Source: Metridium senile (lineage: Eukaryota > Cnidaria > Anthozoa > Actiniaria > Metridiidae). From it: a stretch of DNA of 64,000 bases. The notes under the pieces are model-generated. The model ran no database searches, was not told the origin of the DNA, and saw only the letters and a list, made by a program, of their open reading frames with translations. Position 1 is the first letter of the stretch, and every line of letters starts with the position of its first letter. This document shows, in pieces, positions 49,208 through 60,377 of the stretch. The stretch covers positions 8,537,954-8,601,953 of the forward strand of contig OX459097.1 of the NCBI GenBank assembly GCA_949775045.1, written 5' to 3'. The translations under genes and the position numbers were made by a program.

Positions 49208-50635
49208 TTACAAATCCGATGAAATAAGACAGTCTATCGGCGAGGGCCCTGTCCCCTTGCTTGCCCTCTTCCTTGCTCCCCTCTCATGCGAGCATAACAG
49301 TTCCTCTGGTAATGGCCAAAACCATTGCAATAATAGCATTAAGCTTGAACTCTGATATGGCTTCAATCTTATCATTCCCCGCGATGAGTCACGATCCCTT
49401 TTAGCCAGAGTTGCCTTGTCAACCTGTGACAACCTCTTGAAGACCTCCTCTTGGTCTTTATTCCCAAGCAAACCCGCTATAAAATACTTGAACTGTTCGT
49501 CAGGGACGGTCATTTTCTCTCTGATAAACGTTAGTCACGCTCACGGACTCTTTCAATTATACCTTCCAACAAAAAACAAAAAACCATAAACTACAGTCAC
49601 GTTCACGGACTCCTTTATTTATGCTTTTAAACAAACCCGTAAGCATTTCGCTTTACATACCATAAACTATACAGTCACGCTCACGGACTACTTCAATGAT
49701 ACTTTCCAACAAAAACCGTAAGCATTTTACTTTACAGACCATAAACCACAGTCACGTTCACGTCCACGGACTACTTCCTTTATACTTTTAGACAAGCACC
49801 ATAATCATTTCGCTTTACATACCATAAACTACAGTCACGTTCACGGACTACTTCATTTATACTTTTAGACAAGCACCATAATCATTTCGCTTTAAATACC
49901 ATAAACTACAGTCACGTTCACGGACTACTTCATTTATACTTTTAGACAAGCACCATAATCATTTCGCTTTACATACCATAAACTACAGTCACGTTCACGG
50001 ACTACTTCATTTATACTTTTAAACAAGCACCATAATCATTTCGCTTTACAGACCATAAACCACAGTCACGTTCACGGACTACTTCATTTATACTTTTAAA
50101 CAAGCACCATAATCATTTCGCTTTACATACCATAAACTACAGTCACGTTCACGGACTACTTCATTTATATACTTTCAAACAAACACCATAATCATTTCGC
50201 TTTGTACAAATCATTAACTACAGTCACGTTCACGGACTCCTTTATTTTTACTTTCGACAAACAAACCCGTAAGCATTTTACTTTAAACTCCATAAAACTG
50301 CAGTCACGTTCACGGACTCTTCCCTTTAGACTTTTAAACAAAAAACACAACCGCGAAAAAAAACAATTATCCTAAACTAAGCATCAAATGAAAGATCACT
50401 TCGTCTAAACTTACTTCGGGTCGAGCCTCAGCATGCTCGCCTCAACCTCTGGAGGAATCACTGCAGGATTTTGAGCTTGAACTGGCGGATTCGCATTAAC
50501 TAAAGCTTCAACAGCGCCAGGATCCGGCAAAGGAACTTGGTTATCATCCATCTCAAAAACGTTCAGCCGGGGTGCAGAAAACAACACTTGAGCGATGTCC
50601 ACTTCGGTCTTCGACTGATTGACCAAGTAATGCAT
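49208..50635 (-). pseudogene. Gag-like gene of the tyrosine-recombinase retroelement
   Basis: A first exon begins at 50635 inside repeat A1 (MHYLVNQSKTEVDIAQVLFS) and reaches a GTAAGT donor near 50408. A possible acceptor (TTATCAG) precedes a frame beginning MTVPDEQFKYFIAGLLG at 49513. Near 49255-49345 a shifted frame reads CYYCNGFGHYQRNCYA, a CX2CX4HX4C zinc knuckle, followed by an Arg/Gly-rich tail and a stop. A frameshift or stop just before the knuckle shows decay. The putative intron consists of about ten tandem units of roughly 78 bp. Confidence 0.7.
49530..50340. repeat. tandem repeat of about 78 bp inside the retroelement
   Basis: About ten units carry ACAGTCACGTTCACGGACTA, TTTATACTTTTAAACAAGCA and ATAATCATTTCGCTTTACAT. 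It fills the putative gag intron. Confidence 0.95.
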
Positions 50636-50775
50636 GCAAGGCGTCGTTTTAATTTATACCCACCCCGAACCAATCAGAGTCGTTTATTTTCCCGCCAGAG
50701 ACCATTTCTTCGTGGGAATGTGTTATAAATAACATTCCTTCAACATAATATACATATTCAATGACTTTGCATAGT

Positions 50776-51640
50776 AATACTATGTAGTATTGAACATGCA
50801 TTATATAGGTCTAGTCAATCCCACATAGTATTGTACAGGGCATTGAACAGAACAAAACAATCCCATAGTTGCATTGTACAAGGTATTGCATAGCACTGGT
50901 CAATCCTTCATTGTATTGTACAGAGCATTGAACAGAACAACACAATCCCACAGTTGCATTTTGCAAGGCATTGCATAGCACTGATCAATCCTCCATAGTA
51001 TTGTGCAGAGCATTGAACAGAACAACACAATCCCACAGTTGCATTTTGCAAGGCATTGCATAGCACTGATCAATCCTTCATTTTATTGTACAGAGCATTG
51101 AACAGAACAACACAATCCCACAGTTGCATTTTGCAAGGCATTGCATAGCACTGATCAATCCTCCATAGTATTGTGCAGAGCATTGAACAGAACAACACAA
51201 TCCCACAGTTGCATTTTGCAAGGCATTGCATAGCACTGATCAATCCTCCATAGTATTGTACAGAGCATTGAAGAGAACAACACAATCCCATAGTTGCATT
51301 GTACAAGGCATTGCATAGCACTGATCAATCCTCCATAGTATTGTGCAGAGCATTGAACAGAACAACACAATCCCACAGTTGCATTTTGCAAGGCATTGCA
51401 TAGCACTGATCAATCCTCCATAGTATTGTACAGAGCATTGAACAGAACAACACAATCCCATAGTTGCATTGTACAAGGCATTGCATAGCACTGATCAATC
51501 CTCCATAGTATTGTACAGAGCATTGAACAGAACAATACAATCCCACAGTAATATTGTCAAAGGTATTGGTCAGTTCAGATCAATCCCACAGAGGATTGTA
51601 CAAGGGATATCCCAGAATACAATCCAACAATAAAATTATG
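50776..51640. repeat. 85-bp CAATCCCACAG minisatellite, about nine units
   Basis: Units carry CAATCCCACAGTTGCATTTT, AAGGCATTGCATAGCACTGA, TCAATCCTCCATAGTATTGT and AGAGCATTGAACAGAACAAC. Adjacent units are nearly identical with period 85 bp. The same style of motif (CAATCC, ATTGTACAG) builds arrays at 58550-59248 and 60387-60840. Confidence 0.95.
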
Positions 51641-51659
51641 CCTTGTACTACATGTAGCT

Positions 51660-51954
51660 CATCCTCGGGAACCCAGGGGTATTCTTCTGTCGCTCGTTTC
51701 TCGCTTCCACAACATATACCCCTGGGAACGTAGTCTGTTGGAGCTTGTTCCGGAAGTCAAAATTCAGCTCTTTCCTGATTGGTCGACCTTATTAGGTCGA
51801 CCAATAAAAATCAAGATAACCATTCAAAGAAAGTCGTTAAATAAGTTTGAATTTTGACTTCCGGAACAAGCTCCAACAGACTACGTTCCCAGGGGTATAT
51901 GTTGTGGAAGCGAGAAGCGAGCGACAGAAGAATACCCCTGGGTTCCCGAGGATG
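51660..51954. mobile_element. 295-bp palindromic MITE, copy 1, 9-bp target duplication
   Basis: Near-perfect arms of about 107 bp or more start CATCCTCGGGAACCCAGGGG. CATGTAGCT flanks both sides (51651-51659 and 51955-51963). A 9-bp duplication fits the Mutator-like (MULE) group. It shares length and almost all bases with the copy at 61863. Confidence 0.93.
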
Positions 51955-51963
51955 CATGTAGCT

Positions 51964-52284
51964 AGTGTATTTCTTAGTTCAAGTAAATGACAAAACAAAA
52001 TATTTCTATTAAAGTGTGTTTATTGCAAAAAAAGTATCTAACATTTCAATATGTCTATTACCTAGACATCAGCAATAAACATGTAGTGATTTATAAATAG
52101 CTCAACTTATTATAATAGCTAAAATGACATACCTTCTGCATTTGTTAATACTGTAATACCTCCTTGATAATTGCAATGGCTACCTTAACTTTTAATACAG
52201 TTATAAAGGAAATTTTTGACTCCAGGAAATCAAATTCTAAAGAATTCAAAATGCCTCTAAATAATACAATAACTGTGCAAGTAC
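51964..52284. other. no gene recognised
   Basis: AT-rich DNA without clear coding or repeat structure. Confidence 0.4.
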
Positions 52285-52474
52285 TCTAACAGGGCCACCT
52301 TAGACAAAACTATCCAATCAAAAAACAGTAAAGCCAAACAGAGACAGAACTGGTAACAGCATTAGCCAATCAAATTATAGTGTTCTCACGCAAGCTAGCT
52401 AATTAATGATCTTGAGCAGAAAGCTACAATATAACAATTCATCTAACGGTGGCCGGTTGAAGTAGTCACACAGT
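52285..52474. mobile_element. degenerate relative of the MITE at 4472
   Basis: ACAGGGCCACC, then CTATCCAATCA on the left, and GTGGCCGGTTGAAGTAGTCA, then CACAGTAA on the right, resemble the ends of the element at 4472-4736. Confidence 0.5.
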
Positions 52475-52625
52475 AAAGATCATTGCCACAATAGAGGTTC
52501 TGCACCATCACATGAGTGTAGCAATGTTAGATAGCAGGGACAATAAAAAACAATTGACATGTAATCGACAATTGACATAAAAAAAATGTATATAACGAAT
52601 AACAAAATTACTTAAGAGAATGATA

Positions 52626-52680
52626 TTGCATTGTTCTTCCGTCTAAAATGCCTGCTGCCACGTGGTAGTGCAACACCTCT
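52626..52680 (-). other. possible small exon, weak fasciclin (FAS1)-like reading
   Basis: Between an AG (AAAG before AGGTGTTG) and a GT (CTTAA before GTAATT) the minus strand reads EVLHYHVAAGILDGRTMQYH, faintly like the YHVVxG motif of FAS1 domains. No neighbouring exon of such a gene was found. It may be chance. Confidence 0.2.
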
Positions 52681-52960
52681 TTATCAACATAAACATTGAT
52701 CAGTTATTTGTTCATATATATTATGACATAACACACCTTACTTCCTGCATAGATAATGAACTATCACAACAAAATACAACAATGGATCCTCCTCTGATAT
52801 TTTTGGAACACATAACAATATACATATATATATAGATGAAAAGGAAACAACAGATATTATTTTGTAAATACCCTAGCTGGGCTCCTGAAAATGTTGAAAT
52901 GTAGCACATCAAGAAATTATGGCCATAGTTCAAAAATAAATATTTTTTTTACAATAACAG

Positions 52961-53176
52961 GCCCCCATTTAAATCTGTACTTTCCAATTTAATCTGTACT
53001 GCAAATTTAATCTGTACTGCAAATTATGAGGTGATGCATGTTATCCCACTGGTCAATCAATCATAGAAGAAATAATCTATACTGATTGGTTGATCTGTGG
53101 ATAGCACACATCACAATACTAAGATTATCATTTGCATATGTACAGATTTAAATGGGAAAGTACAGATTTAAGGAGG
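52961..53176. mobile_element. MITE ending GGCCCCCATTTAAATCTGTA
   Basis: The left end GCCCCCATTTAAATCTGTAC TTTCC and right end GGAAAGTACAGATTTAAGGA are inverted; an inner pair (GGTGATGCATGTTATCC and GGATAGCACACATCAC) continues the arms. The left end has two extra short copies of AATCTGTACTGCAAATT. Confidence 0.75.
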
Positions 53177-53204
53177 CTCCTTATCGTTTCAAAGGATGAT
53201 GAAT

Positions 53205-54145
53205 CTGAAGTAAAAATCATTTTCCAGAAAAAAAAATTGGTTTGCATACTATCAAAACAGGTAGAGCTTCAATTGGACCGTTAAAATTTCGAGCCCGCAG
53301 GAGCAAATTTTTGATCCGTGACGGGTCAAAAGTTATCACGTGACGTGCACAAGGGTAGCTTCCCGCACTGTATTCTGTGTTGGTTGTTATGTTAGTATCC
53401 TGAAATACGATTACCACCATTCTCTAAAATACAATCAATGATTTGCCCTCTTATTTCATGGCAAACTGGTTTCCCTTTTTCATAATAGCGCCCTTTTGCG
53501 TGTTTGCTGACTGCTCATGTGATAGTTTTTAACCCATCACATGATCAAAAATTCGCTTTCTCGCGATCAAAATTTCAGCGGCCCAATTGAAACTCTACCT
53601 GTTTTGATAGTATTGATGGCTCATAGACCAACCATATTGAAGATTATGAGTTTTAGGATTTGTAATTAGAGGTAATGATTGAGTGGATAGTTACCATAGC
53701 AACACTGTATCTTTCAGGGAAAGACCAATTCTTTCCAAAAAATAAAAAACAGGGGTTTTTTTTCTTTTTTCAAGTATGATATTGACACCTAGTTAGATTA
53801 TATATTATATAGTGGAGATTAAAAAAACTTATTTACATCAGAATGCAAGATATTGTAAAGTTTTGATGTTTTGATTCTGATGTCAGGAATATTTTTAACT
53901 TTCACTATATAATCAATAATCTAAAGAGGTGCTGTATCATACTTGAAGAAAAAACTTTGAGTTATTCTTATTTTTCTGGTATAATGGGCCTTTCTCAGAT
54001 ACAGCATTGCTGTTGCTATAGTAACAATCCACACTATCATTACCACAAATTACAAATCCTAAACTTATCTTCAATATGGTTGGTCTATAAGCCATGGATA
54101 TACAAACAAATTTTGGCTAGAAAATGATTTTTACTTTGGCGCTGT
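53205..54145. mobile_element. large palindrome split by a nested MITE
   Basis: Outer arms: GTAAAAATCATTTTCCAG and GGTTTGCA at the left, with ATAGACCAACCATATTGAAG resuming after the inserted MITE, pair with the region 53990-54140 (CAATATGGTTGGTCTATAAG, then TATACAAAC). The arms run through CCATAGCAACACTGTATCTT and a CACTATATAATC centre. No gene. Confidence 0.8.
53249..53610. mobile_element. 362-bp TA-flanked MITE inside a palindrome arm
   Basis: Ends CTATCAAAACAGGTAGAGCT and an imperfect complement, with TA at 53247-53248 and 53611-53612. The opposite arm of the host palindrome keeps the uninterrupted TTTGTATATCC order, confirming insertion at TA. Confidence 0.85.
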
Positions 54146-55082
54146 TCCACTGTGGTAAATTTGACGAACTTCAACAACCTGTATTTCATAATCTAAAATA
54201 TTTATCTAGAATGTAATTATATATTTCGATTTTATGGGAGCCATTAAGGTTTTTGCCTATAAAGCCAACTTTAATTCTTAATTGAACAATAAAAAATAGT
54301 TTGCTAAAATTTGCATGTTGTTTTGAGCGAAAATATGCATAAAACCATGTACCGGTACACAAAATCACTTTGGATCATATTGAGGGACCAAAAGTTACTA
54401 CCTAAAAAGCTTAGTTTTGCAAAATATAAACATGTAAAAAGGTATTTCTGAAGAAAATTTGCTGGGGCACAATGTTTAAGATATAAACATTCTAAGATGA
54501 ATTCTAAGGATTTCGCACGCAAAAGTGCATGCCTCAAAGTAACCAAGGCAATTTTATTGACGATGGAGGGCGTCTAATATCTCCCAATATGACTTAAGTA
54601 ATGACTTAAATTAGCGCCCAAACTTGTATTCGAAAGTTCGAAGTTCTGGTACTTTTATCCATTTTTGTCAGACTTTGACATGTGATATTTTTCCATCTTT
54701 CCAGCGCACTAGTAGACAGTCAACATTTGATATCTCAGTAATTCAGTTCTTGAACATAGTTGTGTGCAAGATGAGATTGCAAACTAAATGTTCCATGTCA
54801 GCATAAAATTCTTTCATTTGACATGAAAAGGAATTTTAGCATCAAAACAAACATGCGCAGACAAAATATCGACATGCTTAGTTATGGCAATTTGTTTGGC
54901 TAGTTTTTTCAGGTTTTTGTTTTAGTGGGAACAATTTTGTTTCAACTCAATAGACAGCCTGATCATGTCTGTGGTTAGCCCACCAAATTAATTTTCTCAT
55001 ATTATTATTTAACAATTACATTTTTCACTGACTTTTTTATTGCCACTCTCAGTCATCATGGTGGCCAAGAGCGAACATTAAG
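54146..55082. other. no gene recognised
   Basis: AT-rich DNA with only short random open frames. Confidence 0.4.
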
Positions 55083-55890
55083 TCAAAGTCAGATTCAAAG
55101 GTGTTCTTTGTGCACTATCTAGAAGGAACTAGTAACTATTAACAATCCACCACTGTCGTGTATGCATTTTATTTGTATACCATGAAATATGGCTTCTAAA
55201 AGTATTCATTTCTTGGATTTAAAATATGATGTTTTTGCAAGTAAATATTTCCTCTCTTTCGGATAAAGGTTTTTTATGATTGATTTCCAGCAGTTTTCTC
55301 TCCAAAATGTGATTTTTTTTATCTTTACTTTAACTTGACACAGATTACAATGATTAGCCAGTTTTTAAACCAGACTGAATCAATTGTTTTTGTGTTGTTC
55401 AAAAGAGTGCTAACTGTTTATCCAACAGGAACTTAATTAACTGAATAGGGTGCAAAAAGTATATCTGTGAAACATTAATACTACTACTTAGTGCAATTTT
55501 TTGCTAATTCTATTGTTTTCTATTGATTTATTATCACTATTTTACACTATTTAGTAATTTGTATTTCACAGATGTATTTTTTTGCACTAGAATTGTTATT
55601 TAAATCACCAAAGTTATGATTAAATAGGTATTCCTTGTGGAGATGAAACTGCTTGAAATAAGCCAACAACCTGATATATTTATATTATATATTTGTTTAT
55701 ATTGCCAGCAAGAACACCATATTATCCAAGAAATGAATGATTCATTTAAGTTATATTTCCTGGTTCACATGTAAATATGCATGCACAAAGTGATGGGTTG
55801 TTAATGATTGATCAAAGCATAGTTACCAGTCCTTTCTCTATAGTGCGCAAGAAATGCCTTTGAATCTGACTTTGATATTTTGCCGTTTGA
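55083..55890. mobile_element. long inverted-repeat element of about 0.8 kb
   Basis: TCAAAGTCAGATTCAAAGG and ACTAGTAACTATT on the left pair with ACCAGTCC and CCTTTGAATCTGACTTTGA on the right. An inner pair around 55460-55600 (TATCTGTGAAAC and GTATTTCACAGAT) continues it. No gene. Confidence 0.6.
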
Positions 55891-56263
55891 CAAATCTCCT
55901 GTAGATAAAATGTCAAAGCTCAAACGAAGAAACGTCAAACTTGCTGGTGCAAAATGCCATTTGAAATGTTTTGTGACAAAGTGACATACTATGGTAAAAA
56001 AGCCAGATGCGTCTATGACAAAGGTCAAAAAGGCAACTTCACTTTGTAATATGGCCCTAAATCACTTTTCCTTTGAGATGTTTTTAATTTTTGGGATTTT
56101 TAGATCACAATTTTGGCACCAAAATTCAAAATTTCTTTTTTTTCAGTCAGTTTTTGCTACTTTTAGAAACAAAATGGCTGAATTTTGTCTTCAATCTTAA
56201 GATCCTTTAGTCGAGGTATTTCAAATAATAATTATAGTATTATAGATTACTTTGATCATAATG

Positions 56264-56926
56264 CACCTATCAATGTTAAGCCCGAGCGGAGGGGGGTTGG
56301 GGAAGGGGTAGGGATTTTGACATTTTCTAAAGGCCGATCTGCACGGCACGATTGTTGTGTACGACTTGTAGTATACGGTAAAAATGACTCAAGTCATGCC
56401 GTGTAAATGCCCCTACGACTTGCCTACGACTGACGCACGCGACCAACAACTTGTAGTAGGATTTTGAACCAAGGATTGAAACCCTATGACTTGTCGTAGG
56501 AAAATGACATGATATGTCCCATATTAGGACTGAAACTAGTATTTCATCCAATCACTCACGGTTTTAGAAATGGCGTACACGAATCGTATACGACTAGTCA
56601 TGCACGTGTGAATGGTACCTACTACATGTTGTAGAAAAATTGTATACTACAGTTGTAGGTCAAAATCGTATCGTATAAATCGGCCTTCAAAAAAAAAAAT
56701 CAAATTCCCCACCCCTGGGCAAAAAGTAATGGCCAAAAGTATCAGAATTTTTAGGCTCTCCTGAAATCCAAAATAGTAAACATGTCAAAAATCCCCACCC
56801 TAGGGATATTATGTACGATTAAAATCCCCACCCTGGGACAGACCTCACAGTCAAATTCCCGTGGTTAGCCCGACCCCCCCCCCCCCCCTCGGGCCTAACA
56901 TTGATACATGTAGGTGCATAAAGCAA
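56264..56926. mobile_element. nested inverted-repeat elements ending TGCACCTATCAATGTTA
   Basis: Outer ends: TGCACCTATCAATGTTAAGC CCGAG faces CTCGGGCCTAACATTGATAC with GTAGGTGCA. Inside, 56331-56686 is a second inverted pair (AAGGCCGATCTGCACGGCAC facing GTATAAATCGGCCTT). A C-run at 56873-56888 lies in the outer right arm. Confidence 0.7.
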
Positions 56927-57885
56927 ATTTAGAAATTTTGGCGCCAAACTTGAGAAGCCTTTTCCCTACCAAAATGACTCCCTCCTTTCCTTTTTCCCCT
57001 AACTAATGAACTTCTCAGTTCAAGTTATCACTTTTTGCAATGTCTAATTCATTAATTATCTTAGTTATAGATTAACCAGTCAAGCACAACTTCTAAAAAG
57101 TGTGTGCTTGTCAAAGAAAAAGCACATATATGAGCAAGATAACTTATCTCTCTTTGATTGCCTCTGTTTACAAGTTTAGATGCTCTTTCCCTGTTCAATC
57201 ATTTTCGTAGATTTATTTAGGACCAAATAATTTACAACCTAAGTAATAAAAGAACAAAATTACTGAGTTATTTTACTGTAAAACACATCTAACTTTTAGT
57301 TAGTAACTTTTCGCAATAGTGCAATTTTCAAATATGCGAGGCAAACGCGTAAGACTTGGCTGTATGTACTTGCTCCAATGTTTTAAAACACAGTTGAAAT
57401 ACTGCTGATGTCGATAATAATGTCAATGTAATGTAATAACACAATAATACTCTAATAATTATATAAGTAATGCTAAATTATACTTACGAAAGATTCGAAA
57501 CTGTCGATTCGAAACTGCCAAATTTTCGAGTCTTGTGAAGTCTTGTAAATCAGCTGTTGTAACTCAAAAATATACTCTCCCTTCCGCTATGGACATTTAG
57601 CAATATTTCCCAAGTATTTCTACAATGCTCAATACACTAATACATCAAAAACTGATGATTTTTAACAGAAGAGTAACTTGTAATTCCCCAAAGTCTGCTG
57701 AAGTCGTTGGAACCGTTAAAATGGCCGCTCAGCTGCGCCAAAATTTAATTTCAATCACGTGCTTCAATATCTCCGCTTTGATTGGCTAATGATTTTTGAG
57801 ACAGGAACCCCAATTATTTACTCGTATAACAGAAAAATAAACCAAAAAAAAATAAGGAAAAAATAAAAAAACACGCACAACAAAC
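56927..57885. other. no gene recognised; possible unassigned promoter near 57700
   Basis: The stretch near 57690-57780 (AAAATGGCCGCTCAGCTGCG, CACGTG, ATTGGCTAAT, an inverted CCAAT box) resembles a TATA-less promoter, but I found no linked exon. Confidence 0.25.
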
Positions 57886-57888
57886 TAA

Positions 57889-57937
57889 AAGACAGACAGA
57901 CAGACACAAAGACAGACAGCCAGACACAAAGACACAA

Positions 57938-57970
<33 letters not shown>

Positions 57971-57972
57971 CA
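57889..57972. repeat. (ACAG)n microsatellite
   Basis: GACAGACAGACAG runs with CACAAAGACAG interruptions, followed by three GGAACGAGGACACAATTAAGCCTG-like short repeats up to 58040. Confidence 0.9.
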
Positions 57973-58066
57973 ATTTAGCCTGGAAACGAGGACACAATCA
58001 AGCCTGGGAACGAGGACACAATTAAGCCTGGGAACGAGTTTGTGGCTGGAACATTTTACTTATTTT

Positions 58067-58093
58067 TTCGCGCCCCCCCCCCCCCCCCCCCCA
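58067..58093. repeat. poly-C runs
   Basis: A homopolymer C-run here, a second at about 58480-58510, and a C-rich stretch near 58172-58184. The exact lengths are likely to be unreliable in the assembly. Confidence 0.9.
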
Positions 58094-58479
58094 CACCCCA
58101 ACATACTTTATCTCACGGAGTTTTTTTAATCACTTAAAAATCACTCACGTCATCTATATTAACGGCTTCGCCTCCCCCCCCCTTTCCCCACTCCGCGGCC
58201 ACTGTTTTTAAAGGACTTACAGTACAGTCTTGAATTATTTTTATAACAATATATGAATTTTATCACTGATATCCATAAACAGAATATATTTTTAAATCAA
58301 AATAATTAAATATACGCATAAAATACGTATAGTTTATTAGGAAAATGCTAATAGGACTAAACTCCGACCCTCCAAATTCAACTTGTCAAATTCCACGTCC
58401 CTAAAATGGCACTTGAAAAGTCGGGTATTTTGATTTGCTATATTCATATTGTCTTTTTCGGGTTTCTAGATTAAAAATC

Positions 58480-58512
<33 letters not shown>

Positions 58513-58549
58513 GAATCAATTTTTATGTAGCATTATATTGATTGCATGT

Positions 58550-59248
58550 ATAATCCCAAGGGTGATCAATGCCGTATACAAAACCATGTAGGATTGTATA
58601 GGCTGAACAATCCCAAGGGTGGTATTGTACAGGTATTACATAGGACTGACCAATCCTCTGTACAATACCATGTAGGATTGTATAGGCTGAACAATCCCAA
58701 GGGTGGTATTGTACAGGTATTACATAGTACTGACCAATCCTCTGTACAATACCATGTAGGATTGTATAGGCTGAACAATCCCAAGGGTGGTATTGTACAG
58801 GTATTACATAGGACTGACCAATCCTCTGTACAATCCCATGTAGGATTGTATAGACTGAACAATCCCAAGGGTGGTATTGTACAGGTATTACATAGGACTG
58901 ACCAATCCTCTGTACAATACCATGTAGGATTGTATTGACTGTGCAATCCCAAGGGTGGTATTGTACAGGTATTACATAGGACTGACCAATCCTCTTTACA
59001 ATCCCATGTAGGATTGTATAGACTGAACAATCCCAAGGGTGGTATTGTACAGGTATTACATAGGACTGACCAATCCTCTGTACAATACCATGTAGGATTG
59101 TATTGACTGTGCAATCCCAAGGGTGGTATTGTACAGGTATTACATAGGACTGACCAATCCTCTTTACAATCCCATGTAGGATTGTATAGGCTGAACAATC
59201 CCAAGGGTGGTATTGTACAGGTATTACATAGGACTGACCAATCCTCTT
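58550..59248. repeat. 84-bp CAATCCCAAGGGTGGTATTG minisatellite, left part
   Basis: About eight units contain CAATCCCAAGGGTGGTATTG, TACAGGTATTACATAGGACT, GACCAATCCTCTGTACAATA and CCATGTAGGATTGTATAGGC. Frames stay open because 84 is a multiple of 3, but the resulting proteins are repeat shadows. The array resumes at 60378 beyond the inserted element. Confidence 0.95.
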
Positions 59249-59257
59249 TACAATACC

Positions 59258-60377
59258 TAGCCTGTGAACAGGCTCAAGGGGATTTGGGAGGGAGGGGGAG
59301 GGGATTGGAAGGGAAGGGGAATGGGGCGAGGGGGAGGGAGGAAGGGAAGGAGAGCCTGTAGTCATTCTATTCATGATCGATTTCCGCCCACTTGAAATAC
59401 TAGACTCAAAATTGTAAGTAACAGCTGTCATAACTGTCAAATATCAAAATGACATACAACGGGTCACAGCAATCTCGCGCTATCTCTGCTCTTTATACCA
59501 AGAGTGATTTCATATGACCGTGTAAGAAAATAGACCATTTAGTTTGTGGTAGTTGATAAAGAACAAAGAAAATAATGGGTTTAGTGTTTACTACTAACTA
59601 TTAGTTTGCCTATTCTTGACGGTCATATAAAAATCACTCTATAAAGAACATTTGCCGGTGTTGTTGTGACATTTCAAACTCAACTACAAATCTGACAAAA
59701 CCTGAACGTAAATCAAAAGTCCGTATTACTAAGAACTGCAAAAATCTAAGCTGTACTGAAATTAAAGTACCGAGAGCATCGTTGTTTAACGTCGTGAACA
59801 GAATAGGGAACGGGAGCTTTCTGTGGAGCTGAGAGTATCGTATTAGAGAATGATCCCTTCGTCGTCTTCCTCGCTGATGGTTTCCGCTTTTTTCAAAACC
59901 GGTCGGTAAAATTCCAAAGAAGTCTCGTCTATTTGCACTGTTTATCAAGTAGCCTGCGTAGCAATTATTTGCTCTTTTTTAGTGAAAGTCCTTCGTTTTG
60001 AAAGTCCTCCAGACATTGCTTAATGACTTCCTCTATATCCATTTGAAGAAAGACTAAAAATATTGTTGGATTCAAATCGTCAGTCACGAAGATTATATTT
60101 GAACTACTCATGTGCTAAAACTCTTGTAAACAAAGAATCAAATTCAGACCGGTAAGACTGCGCTTTGTTAATGTAGTTTTTGACATCCGCTGATATGTGC
60201 TGTCATCAACTATTGAATTGACCAATCAGAGGGTATACCAGGAGCTGGTATACTGGAAATCGATCATGAATAGAATTACTACAGGCTCTCCTTCCCCATT
60301 CCCCCTCTTTCCTTCCCCTCCCCCCTCTTTCCTTCCCCTCCCCCCTTCCCAACCCCCATGAGCCTGTTCACAGGCTA
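59258..60377. mobile_element. 1.12-kb element with 9-bp TSD carrying a gene fragment
   Basis: Terminal inverted repeats TAGCCTGTGAACAGGCTC at both ends, then G-rich and C-rich arms and TCTATTCATGATCGATTTCC / its complement; TACAATACC flanks both sides (59249-59257, 60378-60386). A 9-bp duplication suggests a MULE-like element. Inside is what looks like the 5' end of a RecQ-type helicase gene on the minus strand, and an inner palindrome pair (AGAGTGATTT near 59500 and AAATCACTCT near 59638). Confidence 0.85.
59880..60042 (-). pseudogene. captured 5' fragment of a RecQ-like helicase gene
   Basis: From an ATG at 60042 the minus strand reads MDIEEVIKQCLEDFQNEGLS then LKKSK and a stop. About 90 bases on, in another frame, RRDFFGILPTGFEKSG occurs. 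RecQ-family helicases have an N-terminal stretch of this sort (LKxxQ) followed by the Walker A motif LPTGxGKS; here the Gly before Lys is Glu. Frameshifts and the altered P-loop show it is not functional. The identification rests on motif order only. Confidence 0.5.

Larger units (their letters stand above)
47661..50775 (-). mobile_element. degenerate tyrosine-recombinase retroelement with split direct repeats
   Basis: Read on the minus strand, the order is A1 (50592-50775), internal region, B1 (47983-48035), A2 (47802-47985), B2 (47661-47713). A copies are 184 bp and start GCGATGTCCACTTCGGTCTT on the plus strand. B copies are 53 bp, containing TGTATTATTCTGTCTCAGTC. This is the split-direct-repeat plan of Ngaro/PAT-type DIRS-order elements. 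The interior has a gag-like frame with a zinc knuckle and a tyrosine-recombinase C-terminus, but no recognisable reverse transcriptase in about 3.1 kb, so it is internally deleted. It interrupts the 85-bp array without an obvious target duplication, as expected for recombinase integration. Confidence 0.85.

Noticed and set aside
47661..50775. LTR retrotransposon
   Set aside because: The repeats are in A1-B1-A2-B2 order, not simple LTRs, and the enzyme fragment is a tyrosine recombinase, not an integrase.
50776..51640. CRISPR-like array
   Set aside because: Units are 85 bp head to tail with no variable spacers, in an animal genome.
52626..52680. Fasciclin-domain gene
   Set aside because: A single possible exon with a weak motif and no neighbours; kept only as a low-confidence feature.
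57690..57780. Promoter of a nearby gene
   Set aside because: CACGTG and a CCAAT-like box are present but no exon could be attached in either direction.
58523..59440. Repetitive proteins on both strands
   Set aside because: Both strands stay open because 84 is divisible by 3; no codon bias or start context; they extend into the inserted element.
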